From contig NZ_JALXFV010000008.1 in assembly GCF_023699475.1 (NCBI RefSeq), forward strand, positions 720,583-784,582: DNA of 64,000 nt. Reading direction: 5' to 3'. The stretch is from Halomarina rubra. Its GTDB lineage: Archaea > Halobacteriota > Halobacteria > Halobacteriales > Haloarculaceae. The translations under genes and the position numbers were made by a program. The notes under the pieces are model-generated. The model did no database searches. It had not been told where the DNA came from and saw only the letters and a program-made list of their open reading frames with translations. This document shows positions 8,566 through 16,385 of this stretch, piece after piece (position 1 is the first letter of the stretch; each line of letters begins with the position of its first letter).

Positions 8566-8676
8566 GCGGACCCGTCCCAAGTTCTCCGTATTTTCGCCCC
8601 ACGAGCGGGCGCTCGGTTCGGGTGACGGCGTCCCGTTGGGCAACCTATTTCCGGGCCGCCCGGGTAGACGACGGTA

Positions 8677-9384
8677 ATGTACCGCGAATCTAGCGTGGAA
8701 GACCGGCGCGACTGGGAACCACCGATCTACCGCCCCGAAGTCGGCAGCCTCCCCGAGATGGAGGAGAAAGACGCCGAGAAGGTGAACCAGACCGGGACGA
8801 CGACTGTCGGCATCACGACTACCGACGGCGTCGTCATCGCGACGGACATGCGCGCCTCGCTGGGCGGCCGGTTCGTCTCGAACAAGAACGTCCAGAAGGT
8901 CGAGCAGATCCACCCGACCGCGGCCCTGACGCTCGTCGGCTCCGTCGGCGGCGCGCAGTCGTTCATCCGCAACCTCCGTGCGGAGGTCGACCTCTACGAG
9001 GCCCGTCGCGGCGAGCAGATGAGTATGCAGGCGCTCTCGACGCTCGCGGGTAACTTCGCCCGCGGCGGCCCGTTCTTCGCCATCAACCCCATCCTCGGCG
9101 GCGTCGACGACGAGGGCCACCACGTCTACTCCATCGACCCGGCCGGCGGCGTCATGGCCGACGACTACACCGTCACCGGGTCCGGTCTCACCGTCGCCTA
9201 CGGGACGCTCGAACGCGAGTACGAGGACGGCCTCTCGAACGAGGAGGCCAAGTCCGTCGCCGCCAGCGCCGTCAAGGCCGCCGTCGAGCGCGACACCGGG
9301 TCGGGCAACGGCGTCTTCCTCGCGGAGGTCACCGAGGAGGGTGTCGACATCAACGGTCACAAGGACTTCTCCGAGGTCCTCTGA
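8677..9384 (+). CDS. psmB: Proteasome beta subunit
   Basis: A 235-residue precursor of the catalytic subunit of the 20S proteasome. A 40-residue propeptide precedes the self-cleavage site NQTG|TTTVG, which would expose Thr41 as the nucleophile. The usual catalytic partners are present: ATDMRASLGG (Asp) and the VSNKNVQKV Lys. The C-terminal region SGSGLTVAYGTLEREY is typical. With the alpha subunit at 41634 it would build the cytoplasmic self-compartmentalised protease. A TATA-like CCTATTT (about 8644-8650) lies 27-33 bases upstream. It is a stand-alone gene, not next to psmA, which is usual for haloarchaea. Confidence 0.97.
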   Translation: MYRESSVEDRRDWEPPIYRPEVGSLPEMEEKDAEKVNQTGTTTVGITTTDGVVIATDMRASLGGRFVSNKNVQKVEQIHPTAALTLVGSVGGAQSFIRNLRAEVDLYEARRGEQMSMQALSTLAGNFARGGPFFAINPILGGVDDEGHHVYSIDPAGGVMADDYTVTGSGLTVAYGTLEREYEDGLSNEEAKSVAASAVKAAVERDTGSGNGVFLAEVTEEGVDINGHKDFSEVL

Positions 9385-9399
9385 GCGCCCCCAGAAACC

Positions 9400-9501
9400 G
9401 ACCACTCTCGGCCGTTCTCCGTTCTCTCCCGACCGCACAGCGCTCGCTCGACCAGTCGCGACGCTACCGAGAGCGTAGGGAGCGTGGGTTCGAGAGTGGT
9501 C
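9400..9501. repeat. 11-base perfect inverted repeat between convergent genes
   Basis: GACCACTCTCG at 9400-9410 and its reverse complement CGAGAGTGGTC at 9491-9501 frame the space between the psmB stop and the stop of the winged-helix gene. A smaller hairpin (ACGCT/AGCGT, 9461-9476) lies between the arms. A transcript crossing the gap from either side could fold it, so a two-way termination or processing role is possible. Confidence 0.4.
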
Positions 9502-9519
9502 GTCCCCTCGGCCGACGGA

Positions 9520-10185
9520 TTACTCGTCGACGGCGGAGGCGGCGTGAGAGGCCCCCTCGGCGCTGAGCGCGACGAGGTCCCGTTCCTGGTCGTACTCGAC
9601 GAGGTCCGCCGCCTCCAGTCGCGGGACGTGGTCGTGGTACAGCGAGAGGTAGACGTCGAGGACGTCGTCGGGAGGAATCTCGACGATGGAGGTCTGGAAC
9701 TCCTCGATGGCCACCTCGTCGGCGACGTCCGGGAGCGTTATCTCGTGGTGTTCGTCGACCAGCGCCAACACCTCGCGACGGCGGTAGTCCGCGAGCAGGT
9801 CGAACCCCTCGTCCGCGCCGTGGGTCGCTCGCTCGACGTTCGCGTTCGCGTCGACGAACTCGTAGAGGTGGTCGAACCCCGCCGGCGGGTCGTAGGTGAC
9901 GACGCCGTCCCGGGAGTCGACGATACCCGCGGCGACGAGTTTCGGCAGGTGGACGTGGTACAGGAGGTTCGCCAGCCGTTCGCGCTCGGGGAACTCGCCG
10001 GCGAACGCATCGACGAGGTCGTCGAACGTCGTCTCGCCGACGCTGGCGAGGTGGTCGAGGAGGCGACGGCGGCGGCCGTCGGCGAGAACGGCGTAGAACT
10101 GGTCGAGGGTCGCACTGTTTGGCGCAGCACCGTTAGGCACGGTGGCGAGTGCGAGCACGTCGATGGTGGTGATGTCGGACGTCAT
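9520..10185 (-). CDS. Tandem DUF7344-type winged-helix protein
   Basis: A 221-residue protein of two similar helical winged-helix modules. Each has a pattern like FYAVLADGRRRRLLDHLA, followed by YHVHLPKLVAAGIV in the first, and DLLADYRRREVLALV followed by YHDHVPRLEAADLVEY in the second. Haloarchaeal proteins of this kind are presumed transcription regulators. The start is uncertain: ATG 10185 gives a normal acidic N-terminus. An in-frame ATG at 10257, however, has a TATA-like ACACTTACC (10281-10289 on this strand) just 27 bases upstream and would add 24 basic residues. If 10185 is right, the leader is about 70 bases and contains a 6-base-pair hairpin (10216-10231). Confidence 0.78.
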   Translation of the reverse strand: MTSDITTIDVLALATVPNGAAPNSATLDQFYAVLADGRRRRLLDHLASVGETTFDDLVDAFAGEFPERERLANLLYHVHLPKLVAAGIVDSRDGVVTYDPPAGFDHLYEFVDANANVERATHGADEGFDLLADYRRREVLALVDEHHEITLPDVADEVAIEEFQTSIVEIPPDDVLDVYLSLYHDHVPRLEAADLVEYDQERDLVALSAEGASHAASAVDE

Positions 10186-10351
10186 TGGTGTGTTCCTGCT
10201 GGTGCGTCCCCGTCCGGTGGTCGAAACCACCCGAGTACGCGGGTGCCCGAAGCCCATCGCGGCCGGCTCACGGCCGGTCGGTAAGTGTTTTCGACCGAGT
10301 CGGTTTGTAGATGGTCCCTGCGAGTGCTGACATATGATTCTTTCGTGAGCG

Positions 10352-11359
10352 TTACGACAGCGTCAAGCCACGAATCGAGACGGTGCCGTCGCCGTCTTCG
10401 ACGGTCCCGATACGACGGGCCGATTCGACCTGCTCGACGAACCGGTCGGCCTCCGCCGGGGCGAGCGAGACGACGAACCCGGTGCCCATGTTGAACGTGC
10501 GGTACATCTCCTCGTCGGCGACGTTCCCGGCCGTCTGGACGAACTCGAACACCGGTTGTGGGTCGAACGCGTCGGTCACCTCGTAGTGGTGGTCGCCCAT
10601 GCGAGTGAGATTCGTCCAGCCCCCACCGGTGACGTGGGCGGCAGCGTGGGCGTCACAGTCGTGCAGCGCGTCGAGCAGGTCGGTGTAGATGCGCGTCGGT
10701 TCGAGCAGCACCTCGCCGACGGTCTTCGACTCGTCGAGGGGGAACGGGTCGGTGTAGTCGTGGTCGGCGGTCGCCGCCTCGCGAGCGAGCGTCAACCCGT
10801 TCGAGTGGATACCCGAGGAGGGGACGCCGACGAGCGCGTCGCCCGATTCGGCCGCTCCCGGCAGCAGGTCACCCTTCTCGGCGATGCCCGCACACGCCCC
10901 CGCGAGGTCCAGACCCGTGACGACGTCGGGGAGGACGGCGGTCTCGCCGCCGACGAGTTCGATGCCCGCTTCGGCGGCCCCGGCCGCGAGACCCCTCCCG
11001 ACCTGTTCGGCGGTGTCGTCGTCGGGGACGTCGACGGCGAGGTAGTCGACGAACGCGACGGGCGTGACCCCCGCGGCGACGAGGTCGTTGACGTTCATCG
11101 CGATGCAGTCGACGCCGATGGTCGAGTAGTCGCCGAGCGCCTCGGCGACGAGCAGTTTCGTCCCGACGCCGTCGGTGGCGAGCGCGAGGTACCGGTCCCC
11201 GAGGTCGACGAGACCGGCGTAGTCGCCCGCCGTCTCGCCGATGGCACCGACGAGCGCGGCGGTCGCCGCCTCGCTGTCGGCGATGTCGACGCCGCTCTCC
11301 GAGTAGGTCATCCGCTCGTCGTCGGCCGGCGACTCGGACGTGTCGGCGTCTTCGGTCAT
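10352..11359 (-). CDS. purM: Phosphoribosylformylglycinamidine cyclo-ligase (AIR synthetase)
   Basis: A 335-residue enzyme of purine synthesis that closes the imidazole ring, making AIR from FGAM with ATP. Marks of the family: MTYSESGVDIADSEAATAAL at the start, LALATDGVGTKLLVAEALG, DCIAMNVNDLVAAGVTPVAF and LVGGETAVLPDVV, then GVPSSGIHSNGLTLAR. It starts with a short acidic extension. A T-rich TATA-like box (11383-11390, GTTTTTGG on this strand) is 24-31 bases upstream, so the message is leaderless. purD, another step of the pathway, is at 21045 and is not linked. Confidence 0.96.
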   Translation of the reverse strand: MTEDADTSESPADDERMTYSESGVDIADSEAATAALVGAIGETAGDYAGLVDLGDRYLALATDGVGTKLLVAEALGDYSTIGVDCIAMNVNDLVAAGVTPVAFVDYLAVDVPDDDTAEQVGRGLAAGAAEAGIELVGGETAVLPDVVTGLDLAGACAGIAEKGDLLPGAAESGDALVGVPSSGIHSNGLTLAREAATADHDYTDPFPLDESKTVGEVLLEPTRIYTDLLDALHDCDAHAAAHVTGGGWTNLTRMGDHHYEVTDAFDPQPVFEFVQTAGNVADEEMYRTFNMGTGFVVSLAPAEADRFVEQVESARRIGTVEDGDGTVSIRGLTLS

Positions 11360-11382
11360 AGTCGAGTGCGCGAAGCAGACCC

Positions 11383-11390
11383 CCAAAAAC
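11383..11390 (-). promoter_or_regulatory. TATA box of purM
   Basis: On the minus strand GTTTTTGG, centred 27 bases before the ATG at 11359, indicating a leaderless transcript. Confidence 0.55.
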
Positions 11391-11433
11391 GAATCGGTAC
11401 GACCATCGAACCGGGAGTTTCCTCGTCCGACTC

Positions 11434-12081
11434 TCAGCCGAACAGGACGACGAAGACGGCCGCCGCCAGCCCACCGCACAGCAGGAACGAGCCGGCGAAG
11501 ACCGGTTTCGACCACGTCAGCACCTTCCGACCGTCGAGGGGGCCGAACGGGATCATGTTGAACCCCGCGAGCAGCGCGTTGATGCCGACACCGAGGACGC
11601 CGACGGTCCCGAGCAAGCCGTCGAACAGGAACACGAACGGGAGGAACACCGCGACGAGCGCGACGTTCGTCAGCGGCCCCGCGAGCGCGATGAGACCGTT
11701 CTGACGCTTCGTGATGGGCCGACCGCCGTGGTACACCGCACCCGGCGCGGCGAACAGGAACCCCGCGAGACCCGCGGCGATGGCGAGCGCGAGCATGCTG
11801 TAGTCAGCCCGGAACTCCGCGAGTTGGCCGAAGCGGATGGCGACGACCTTGTGGGCGAGTTCGTGGAGCAGGAAGCCGACGCCGACCGTCGCCAGCGACA
11901 GTCCGAACGAACGGGCCGCCTCCGCGACCGGGAAGTCCCCGGCGAGCAACCCGGTCGCGAGGTCGCCGTTCAGGAAGAACATGAACGCGACGCCGAGCGC
12001 GAGCCACGCGACGGCGAGGTCCTGGAGCTCCTTGGCGCTGAATCGAATCCCACGGTTCGCGGTGTGCGTTCGGCCGCTCAT
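11434..12081 (-). CDS. M50-family intramembrane (site-2 type) metalloprotease
   Basis: A 215-residue polytopic membrane protein with the zinc motif HELAH at residues 73-77, inside a hydrophobic helix, and the second-site motif NMIPFGPLDGRK, where the Asp is the third zinc ligand. This is the minimal site-2-protease layout, without PDZ or CBS domains. Such proteases cut membrane-anchored proteins within the bilayer. The ATG overlaps the stop codon of the TraB-like gene upstream by four bases, so the two are co-translated and likely act on the same problem. Confidence 0.9.
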   Translation of the reverse strand: MSGRTHTANRGIRFSAKELQDLAVAWLALGVAFMFFLNGDLATGLLAGDFPVAEAARSFGLSLATVGVGFLLHELAHKVVAIRFGQLAEFRADYSMLALAIAAGLAGFLFAAPGAVYHGGRPITKRQNGLIALAGPLTNVALVAVFLPFVFLFDGLLGTVGVLGVGINALLAGFNMIPFGPLDGRKVLTWSKPVFAGSFLLCGGLAAAVFVVLFG

Positions 12082-13790
12082 AGGCCCACCAGCCCCCGCA
12101 GGAGGTCGACGCTGTTCTCGGCTCCCTGTATCATCAGCCGGACGACGCCGTCGATGCCCGCCACGTCCTGCGAGAGATACGGCAGGACGACGAACGGGAA
12201 CAGCAGGCTCGCAATCATCGACCCGATGTTCGTCAGGGCGACGACGAGGATGAGTCGGAACAGCGGCACCTGACGCATCTGGGTGAATATCTCGCCGACG
12301 GACTGGTCCTCGTCGCCCAACAGTTCGTTCATCCGGCCGATGTCGCCGACGTTGACGTCCGCGTAGCGCAACTCGACGTAGCCCGCGAACCACCCCGGCG
12401 CGAGCAACGGGTTGACGCTCGTCAGCCACGCGATGCCGCCGCCGACGGCCGCGCTCGGCCAGTGTGCGCCCGCGGCCCGCGCCAGCGAGAACGCGAAAAT
12501 ACCGTTGAACAGGAACCACGCCGCGAACAGTTCAAGCAGGAATCGGTCCTGCGCCCCCGCCATCGCCAGCAACCCGAACGCGACGGCGAAGCCGACGGTG
12601 AACAGGTAGCCCACCAGCTTGTACAGCGAGAACCGACTGCCGGACTCACGGCCCGACAGCGACTCCATCGACGGTAGCTCCTCGGGGTGGTCGAGGTAGC
12701 GCTCGATGCCGCTCTGGTGGCCCGCACCGACGACGGCGACGACGTGTTTCCCCGACTCGCGCAGCGCGACGAGGTTGTGCGCGATGTAGGCGTCGCGCTC
12801 GTCGATGAGCGCCGAGGCCCCCGCCGGGGAGAACTCGCGGAACTCCTCCATCATCACGCTCACGACGTCGGTGTCGGTCAGCGTCTCCATGTCGAGTTCC
12901 TCGTACTCGTCGCCCTCCATCCCCGCGCCGAGGATGGAACCGAGGAGGAAACCGGCGAGACCGAAGACGGTGACTCCGGCGGCGACGCCGAGCAGGAAGA
13001 CGAGCGCACCGCGGCCGAACCCTTCGAGCGTGGCCGCAGAGAGGTCGAGCGGGCCGACGACGACCCCGCCGCTCGCCCAGATACCGACGCCGATGGCGAG
13101 ACCGGCGACGAGCGACGCGACCGCACGGGTCGTCACGCTGAACCGCTCCTGGACGAGGTCCGCGACGAACACGAACAGGACGACGGCGGCGACGAGGCCG
13201 ACGACCAGTCCGCCGACGACCCCGGCGACGGGACCGAGCGACGCGGCGAGCGCGTCCAGTCCGACGAGGCCGCTGCCGAACGTCCCCAGCAGCATCCCGA
13301 CGAACAGGCCGACGGCGGCCCCCGCCATCGCACCGACCTCTCTCGGCGGGGCGATGCTCAGCGACAGGCCGCCGACGAGTTTCAGCTTCTCGAAGCCCGA
13401 CAGCCGCGTCCAGAACCGCTGGATGGTGACCTGGATGTCGCGGTCGACGAGCGCGATTTCCGTGCCGTGCTCCTCGGCCGCGTCGATGGCCGCCAGCATG
13501 TCCGCACCCGGCTGGATGTCGAACTGCTCGCCCATCTTCGTCTGGACGTACGACAGCATCCAGTACGCGAGGAACTGGAAGACGGTGTTCCCCCGCAGCA
13601 GGTCGCTCGCGTCGAGGTCGTCGGGACTGTCGCCCTGCAACTGGCGATAGCGCCCCTCGTCGAGTTCGACGGCGACGACGTCGGGTCGTTCCTCGGCGAC
13701 GACGCGTTCGACCTCGTCGACGCTGTCCGCGGAGACGTGGGCCGTTCCGACCACCCGGACGCTCCCACGCTCCGTGGCCTGCTCGCTCAT
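12078..13790 (-). CDS. TraB-family membrane protein (Tiki/TraB superfamily)
   Basis: A 570-residue protein. The N-terminal TraB domain has the signature VRVVGTAHVSADSVDEVER and VVAVELDEGRY; a second conserved GxxH element, VVGAGHQSGIERYL, comes after a central hydrophobic block of several transmembrane segments (about residues 150-290). The C-terminal about 200 residues are again polytopic. TraB proteins are related to Tiki-type metalloproteases by fold and motifs; in archaea the role is unknown. A TATA-like GGTAAGAAG (13813-13821 on this strand) is about 27 bases upstream. It forms an overlapping operon with the M50 protease downstream. Confidence 0.85.
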   Translation of the reverse strand: MSEQATERGSVRVVGTAHVSADSVDEVERVVAEERPDVVAVELDEGRYRQLQGDSPDDLDASDLLRGNTVFQFLAYWMLSYVQTKMGEQFDIQPGADMLAAIDAAEEHGTEIALVDRDIQVTIQRFWTRLSGFEKLKLVGGLSLSIAPPREVGAMAGAAVGLFVGMLLGTFGSGLVGLDALAASLGPVAGVVGGLVVGLVAAVVLFVFVADLVQERFSVTTRAVASLVAGLAIGVGIWASGGVVVGPLDLSAATLEGFGRGALVFLLGVAAGVTVFGLAGFLLGSILGAGMEGDEYEELDMETLTDTDVVSVMMEEFREFSPAGASALIDERDAYIAHNLVALRESGKHVVAVVGAGHQSGIERYLDHPEELPSMESLSGRESGSRFSLYKLVGYLFTVGFAVAFGLLAMAGAQDRFLLELFAAWFLFNGIFAFSLARAAGAHWPSAAVGGGIAWLTSVNPLLAPGWFAGYVELRYADVNVGDIGRMNELLGDEDQSVGEIFTQMRQVPLFRLILVVALTNIGSMIASLLFPFVVLPYLSQDVAGIDGVVRLMIQGAENSVDLLRGLVGL

Positions 13791-13883
13791 TACACCCGGC
13801 TATCCGTCCCGGCTTCTTACCTGTGTCGCACCGCAGAAGCGAAGAATTCGCGAGCGCGACCCCCCGAGACTCCGTGGCCCGGG

Positions 13884-14141
13884 TCAGAACTCTTCGACGC
13901 GGACCTCGCCGTCGGAGTCGATCGCGAACTCGTGGTCGCGATAGGAGAAGGTGACCGCGCCGTCGACGCGGGGCGTGCCGTCCGCTCGCGGTTCGAACAG
14001 CGTGTTCAGTGCGTCGGGGTCGACGACGTTGTACACCGGCGGGGTGTCTGCGAAGAGGTCGTCGAGCGCGCGTCCCAGCAGTTCGACCGGCGACGCGTCC
14101 TCGGCCCGATACACCTCCTCGGAGTGTTGTAGCGTACTCAT
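13884..14141 (-). CDS. HalOD1 output-domain protein, copy 1
   Basis: An 85-residue protein consisting almost only of a HalOD1 domain: SPVELLGRALDDLFADTPP followed by the conserved core VVDPDALNTLFEP and a beta-rich end. HalOD1 is a haloarchaeal domain found at the ends of signalling proteins and as short free proteins like this; its molecular role is unknown. The ATG at 14141 fits the family better than an upstream GTG. A TATA-like CTTATC (about 14188-14193 on this strand) would leave a short leader of about 22 bases. A second HalOD1 protein is at 27591. Confidence 0.85.
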   Translation of the reverse strand: MSTLQHSEEVYRAEDASPVELLGRALDDLFADTPPVYNVVDPDALNTLFEPRADGTPRVDGAVTFSYRDHEFAIDSDGEVRVEEF

Positions 14142-14230
14142 TGTGGGGGTCTCCACTGGCGTTCCACCCGTTCGTTCGACCGTACAATGATAAGTTTTTG
14201 TGTGATTCTCTCACCGTTGATAGTCAGCCA

Positions 14231-14277
14231 GGGTGTCGGTTGACGAGGTGCGTCGCGACCGCCGGTCGTCGACACCC
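14231..14277. promoter_or_regulatory. Inverted repeat between the HalOD1 and thioesterase genes
   Basis: Arms GGGTGTCG (14231-14238) and CGACACCC (14270-14277). The region is shared by divergent promoters. A second palindrome, arms GCGCT/AGCGC at 14335-14346, lies at the TATA position of the thioesterase gene. Candidate regulator sites by position only. Confidence 0.3.
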
Positions 14278-14366
14278 GAAGTCGGCTCTCCCGTCGCACC
14301 GAGTTCCCCTCTCGTCGGCCCAGTGAGATGGGAAGCGCTCAAGCGCGTCGGCGGTGAGGCGACGGT

Positions 14367-14846
14367 ATGGCCGTCGCACTCCTCGATTCGTACACGGAGA
14401 TGACCGAGATACTGCTCCCCAACGACACCAACAACCTGGGCCGGGCGCTGGGCGGTGCGGTGTTGAACTGGATGGACATCTGTGGCGCGGTTGCGGCGAT
14501 GCGCTTCGCGGGCGACCAGGTCGTCACCGCCTCGATGGACCACGTCGACTTCATCGCCCCCATCGAGCAAGGCGAGGTGGTCGTCGTCGAGGCGTACGTG
14601 TTCGACACCGGGCGAACGAGCGTCGACGTGAAGGTCGACGTCCGTGCCGAAGACCCCCGCAGCGACCGCCCGGACCGCGACACGACTACCTCGTTCTTCA
14701 CGTTCGTCGCACTCGACGACGAGGGACGACCGACGCCCGTCCCGGACCTCACCTGCGACAGCGACACCGAGCGGGAGATGCGCGAACGCGCCGTCGCCGA
14801 CCGGCGCGAACAGTTGCGGACGGTCGCCGACAGACTCGACGAGTGA
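14367..14846 (+). CDS. Hotdog-fold acyl-CoA thioesterase
   Basis: A 159-residue protein of the acyl-CoA hydrolase (YciA/BACH-like) group, which releases free CoA from acyl-CoA. Signature pieces are LLPNDTNNLGRALGGAVLNWMD and ASMDHVDFIAPIEQGEVVVVEA, ending with an acidic helix. Length fits the family. It is monocistronic, with a palindromic, TATA-like region about 20-30 bases upstream. The chain-length preference cannot be seen from sequence. Confidence 0.9.
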   Translation: MAVALLDSYTEMTEILLPNDTNNLGRALGGAVLNWMDICGAVAAMRFAGDQVVTASMDHVDFIAPIEQGEVVVVEAYVFDTGRTSVDVKVDVRAEDPRSDRPDRDTTTSFFTFVALDDEGRPTPVPDLTCDSDTEREMRERAVADRREQLRTVADRLDE

Positions 14847-14885
14847 GTCGACACGCGACGACGCGAGACCGGCGAGCGCTCCCCG

Positions 14886-15929
14886 TCAGTCGTCGAACAG
14901 GCCCGTCGAGAGGTAGCGCTCGCCGCTGTCCCAGAAGACGGTGAGGACGAGCGGTCGGTCGTCGTCCTCCTGTGTGGACCCGTCGCCGTCGCCGCCGTCG
15001 GTCGTCGCGTCCGGTCGCTCGACGCCGACGGGCAACTGGTCGGACGGTCGGTCGACGAACGCGGTCCGCTCCTCGCGGTCGGTGCTCGTCTCGTCCGTCC
15101 CCCGCGCCGCCGCGAGACGAGCGGCGACGCGCCGTGCGGCGACGGACGAGGCCCCCGACGACTGGCCGACGAGGATGCCCTCCTCGCGGGCGAGGCGGCG
15201 ACACTCCCGTTCCGCCACGTCGAGCGAGACCGTCTCCACGGAGTCGAGGAGGTCGACGTCGAGGTTCGGCGAGACGAACCCCGGACCCATCCCCTGGAAC
15301 GTGTCCTCGCGACGGTCGCCCCCGGAGAGGACGTCGCTGTCCTCCGGTTCGACGGCGACGATATCCAGGCCGGGGAACCGCTCTCGGAGTCGTCTGCCGA
15401 CCCCCGAGAGCGTCCCACCGGTGCCGACGCCGGCGACCAGGGCGTCGGGCGTCCGGCCGTCGAGTTGGTCGAGAATCTCGGGGCCGGTCGTCTCGTAGTG
15501 TGCGTGCGGGTTCGCGACGTTCTCGAACTGGTCGAGTTGGACCGCGCCCTCGGCGTCGAGTTCGTCGGCGCGCTCGTTAGCGGCGGAGATGTCGCCCTCG
15601 ACGAGCTCGATGTCCGCACCGTAGGCGTCGATGACCGCCCGGCGTTCGGGCGACTTCGAGGCAGGCATCACGATGGTGCAGTCGTAGCCGCGTGCGGCGG
15701 CGACCATCGCGATGCCGATGCCGGTGTTGCCCGACGTCGCCTCGACGATGCGGTCGCCGGGCGACAGCGTGCCGTCGGCCTCGGCGGCCTCGACCATCGC
15801 GCGAGCGGGGCGGTCCTTCGCGCTCCCGCCGGGGTTTCGCGACTCGAGTTTGGCGGCGACCGTCCCACCGGGGACGCCGGCGACCCGAACCAGCGGCGAC
15901 CCGAGCGTGTCGAGAACGCTCTCGTCCAT
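14886..15929 (-). CDS. cysK: Cysteine synthase-family PLP enzyme with an acidic insert
   Basis: A 347-residue fold-type II PLP enzyme. The PLP lysine is in NPGGSAKDR (Lys38), the substrate loop is TSGNTG (66-70), and the phosphate-binding loop is GVGTGGTLSG; the end DSGERYLSTGLFDD is typical of CysK. Such enzymes make cysteine from O-acetylserine (or O-phosphoserine in some archaea) and sulfide. The oddity is a 47-residue low-complexity, acidic insert at about residues 278-324 (DNA 14958-15098), just before the last strand. A TATA-like element (15952-15960) is 27 bases upstream. A related beta-synthase specificity cannot be excluded. Confidence 0.88.
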   Translation of the reverse strand: MDESVLDTLGSPLVRVAGVPGGTVAAKLESRNPGGSAKDRPARAMVEAAEADGTLSPGDRIVEATSGNTGIGIAMVAAARGYDCTIVMPASKSPERRAVIDAYGADIELVEGDISAANERADELDAEGAVQLDQFENVANPHAHYETTGPEILDQLDGRTPDALVAGVGTGGTLSGVGRRLRERFPGLDIVAVEPEDSDVLSGGDRREDTFQGMGPGFVSPNLDVDLLDSVETVSLDVAERECRRLAREEGILVGQSSGASSVAARRVAARLAAARGTDETSTDREERTAFVDRPSDQLPVGVERPDATTDGGDGDGSTQEDDDRPLVLTVFWDSGERYLSTGLFDD

Positions 15930-16053
15930 GTCACGGGACTACCCGACCGACGAGTAAAGACGTGACGAAGGCGACAGCGTCGCTCGTCGGTGGTGAAAGA
16001 CGTCGGTGAACGAACACCGAAGGGTAGTTTTGCCGTTCGCGTCGTGCGAGGAG

Positions 16054-16257
16054 TCAGTCGTCGTCCGCTGCCCGAAGCGTGTCGTCGGACGCGTGAATGG
16101 ACTCCTCGTCGGCCTCCAGACGGTCGAACTCCTCGCCCCCACACGGACACTGCCGTCCGCCAACCGGGAGGATGAGGTTCCCGTCGTTGCCGAGACGCGC
16201 GACGTACGGCTTCTCACAACTCCGACAGACCACGATAATGCGGTCGCGCATCGACAT
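16054..16257 (-). CDS. Small zinc-ribbon protein
   Basis: A 67-residue protein with CRSCEKPY near the start and CPCGGEEF in the middle, a four-cysteine zinc-binding arrangement, and an acidic tail. No known function. A clear TATA box (16279-16287) stands 22-30 bases before the ATG, so the message is leaderless. It is divergent from a thioredoxin gene, and the two share an 11-base inverted repeat. Confidence 0.75.
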   Translation of the reverse strand: MSMRDRIIVVCRSCEKPYVARLGNDGNLILPVGGRQCPCGGEEFDRLEADEESIHASDDTLRAADDD

Positions 16258-16278
16258 ACCCTACCCACAACCGTAGCC

Positions 16279-16287
16279 TTTATAAAA
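16279..16287 (-). promoter_or_regulatory. TATA box of the small zinc-ribbon gene
   Basis: TTTTATAAA on the minus strand, near-consensus, 22-30 bases before the ATG at 16257. It touches the left arm of the inverted repeat starting at 16287. Confidence 0.65.
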
Positions 16288-16341
16288 CGACAGTACTACG
16301 CCCAAAGTTCTCTCCTGGTACTCCGAACCGAGTACTGTCGT
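16287..16341. promoter_or_regulatory. 11-base inverted repeat shared by zinc-ribbon and thioredoxin promoters
   Basis: ACGACAGTACT (16287-16297) and its exact complement AGTACTGTCGT (16331-16341), 44 bases centre to centre, which is about four helical turns. One arm abuts the leftward TATA box; the other lies 12 bases before the AATTAAG box (16356-16362) of the thioredoxin gene. A third partial copy, GGTACT, lies between them. This has the form of a two-site operator with DNA looping. Confidence 0.5.
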
Positions 16342-16385
16342 CTCGTGAACGTTCGAATTAAGCTACCGGGCCAGCTAGCACCGCT

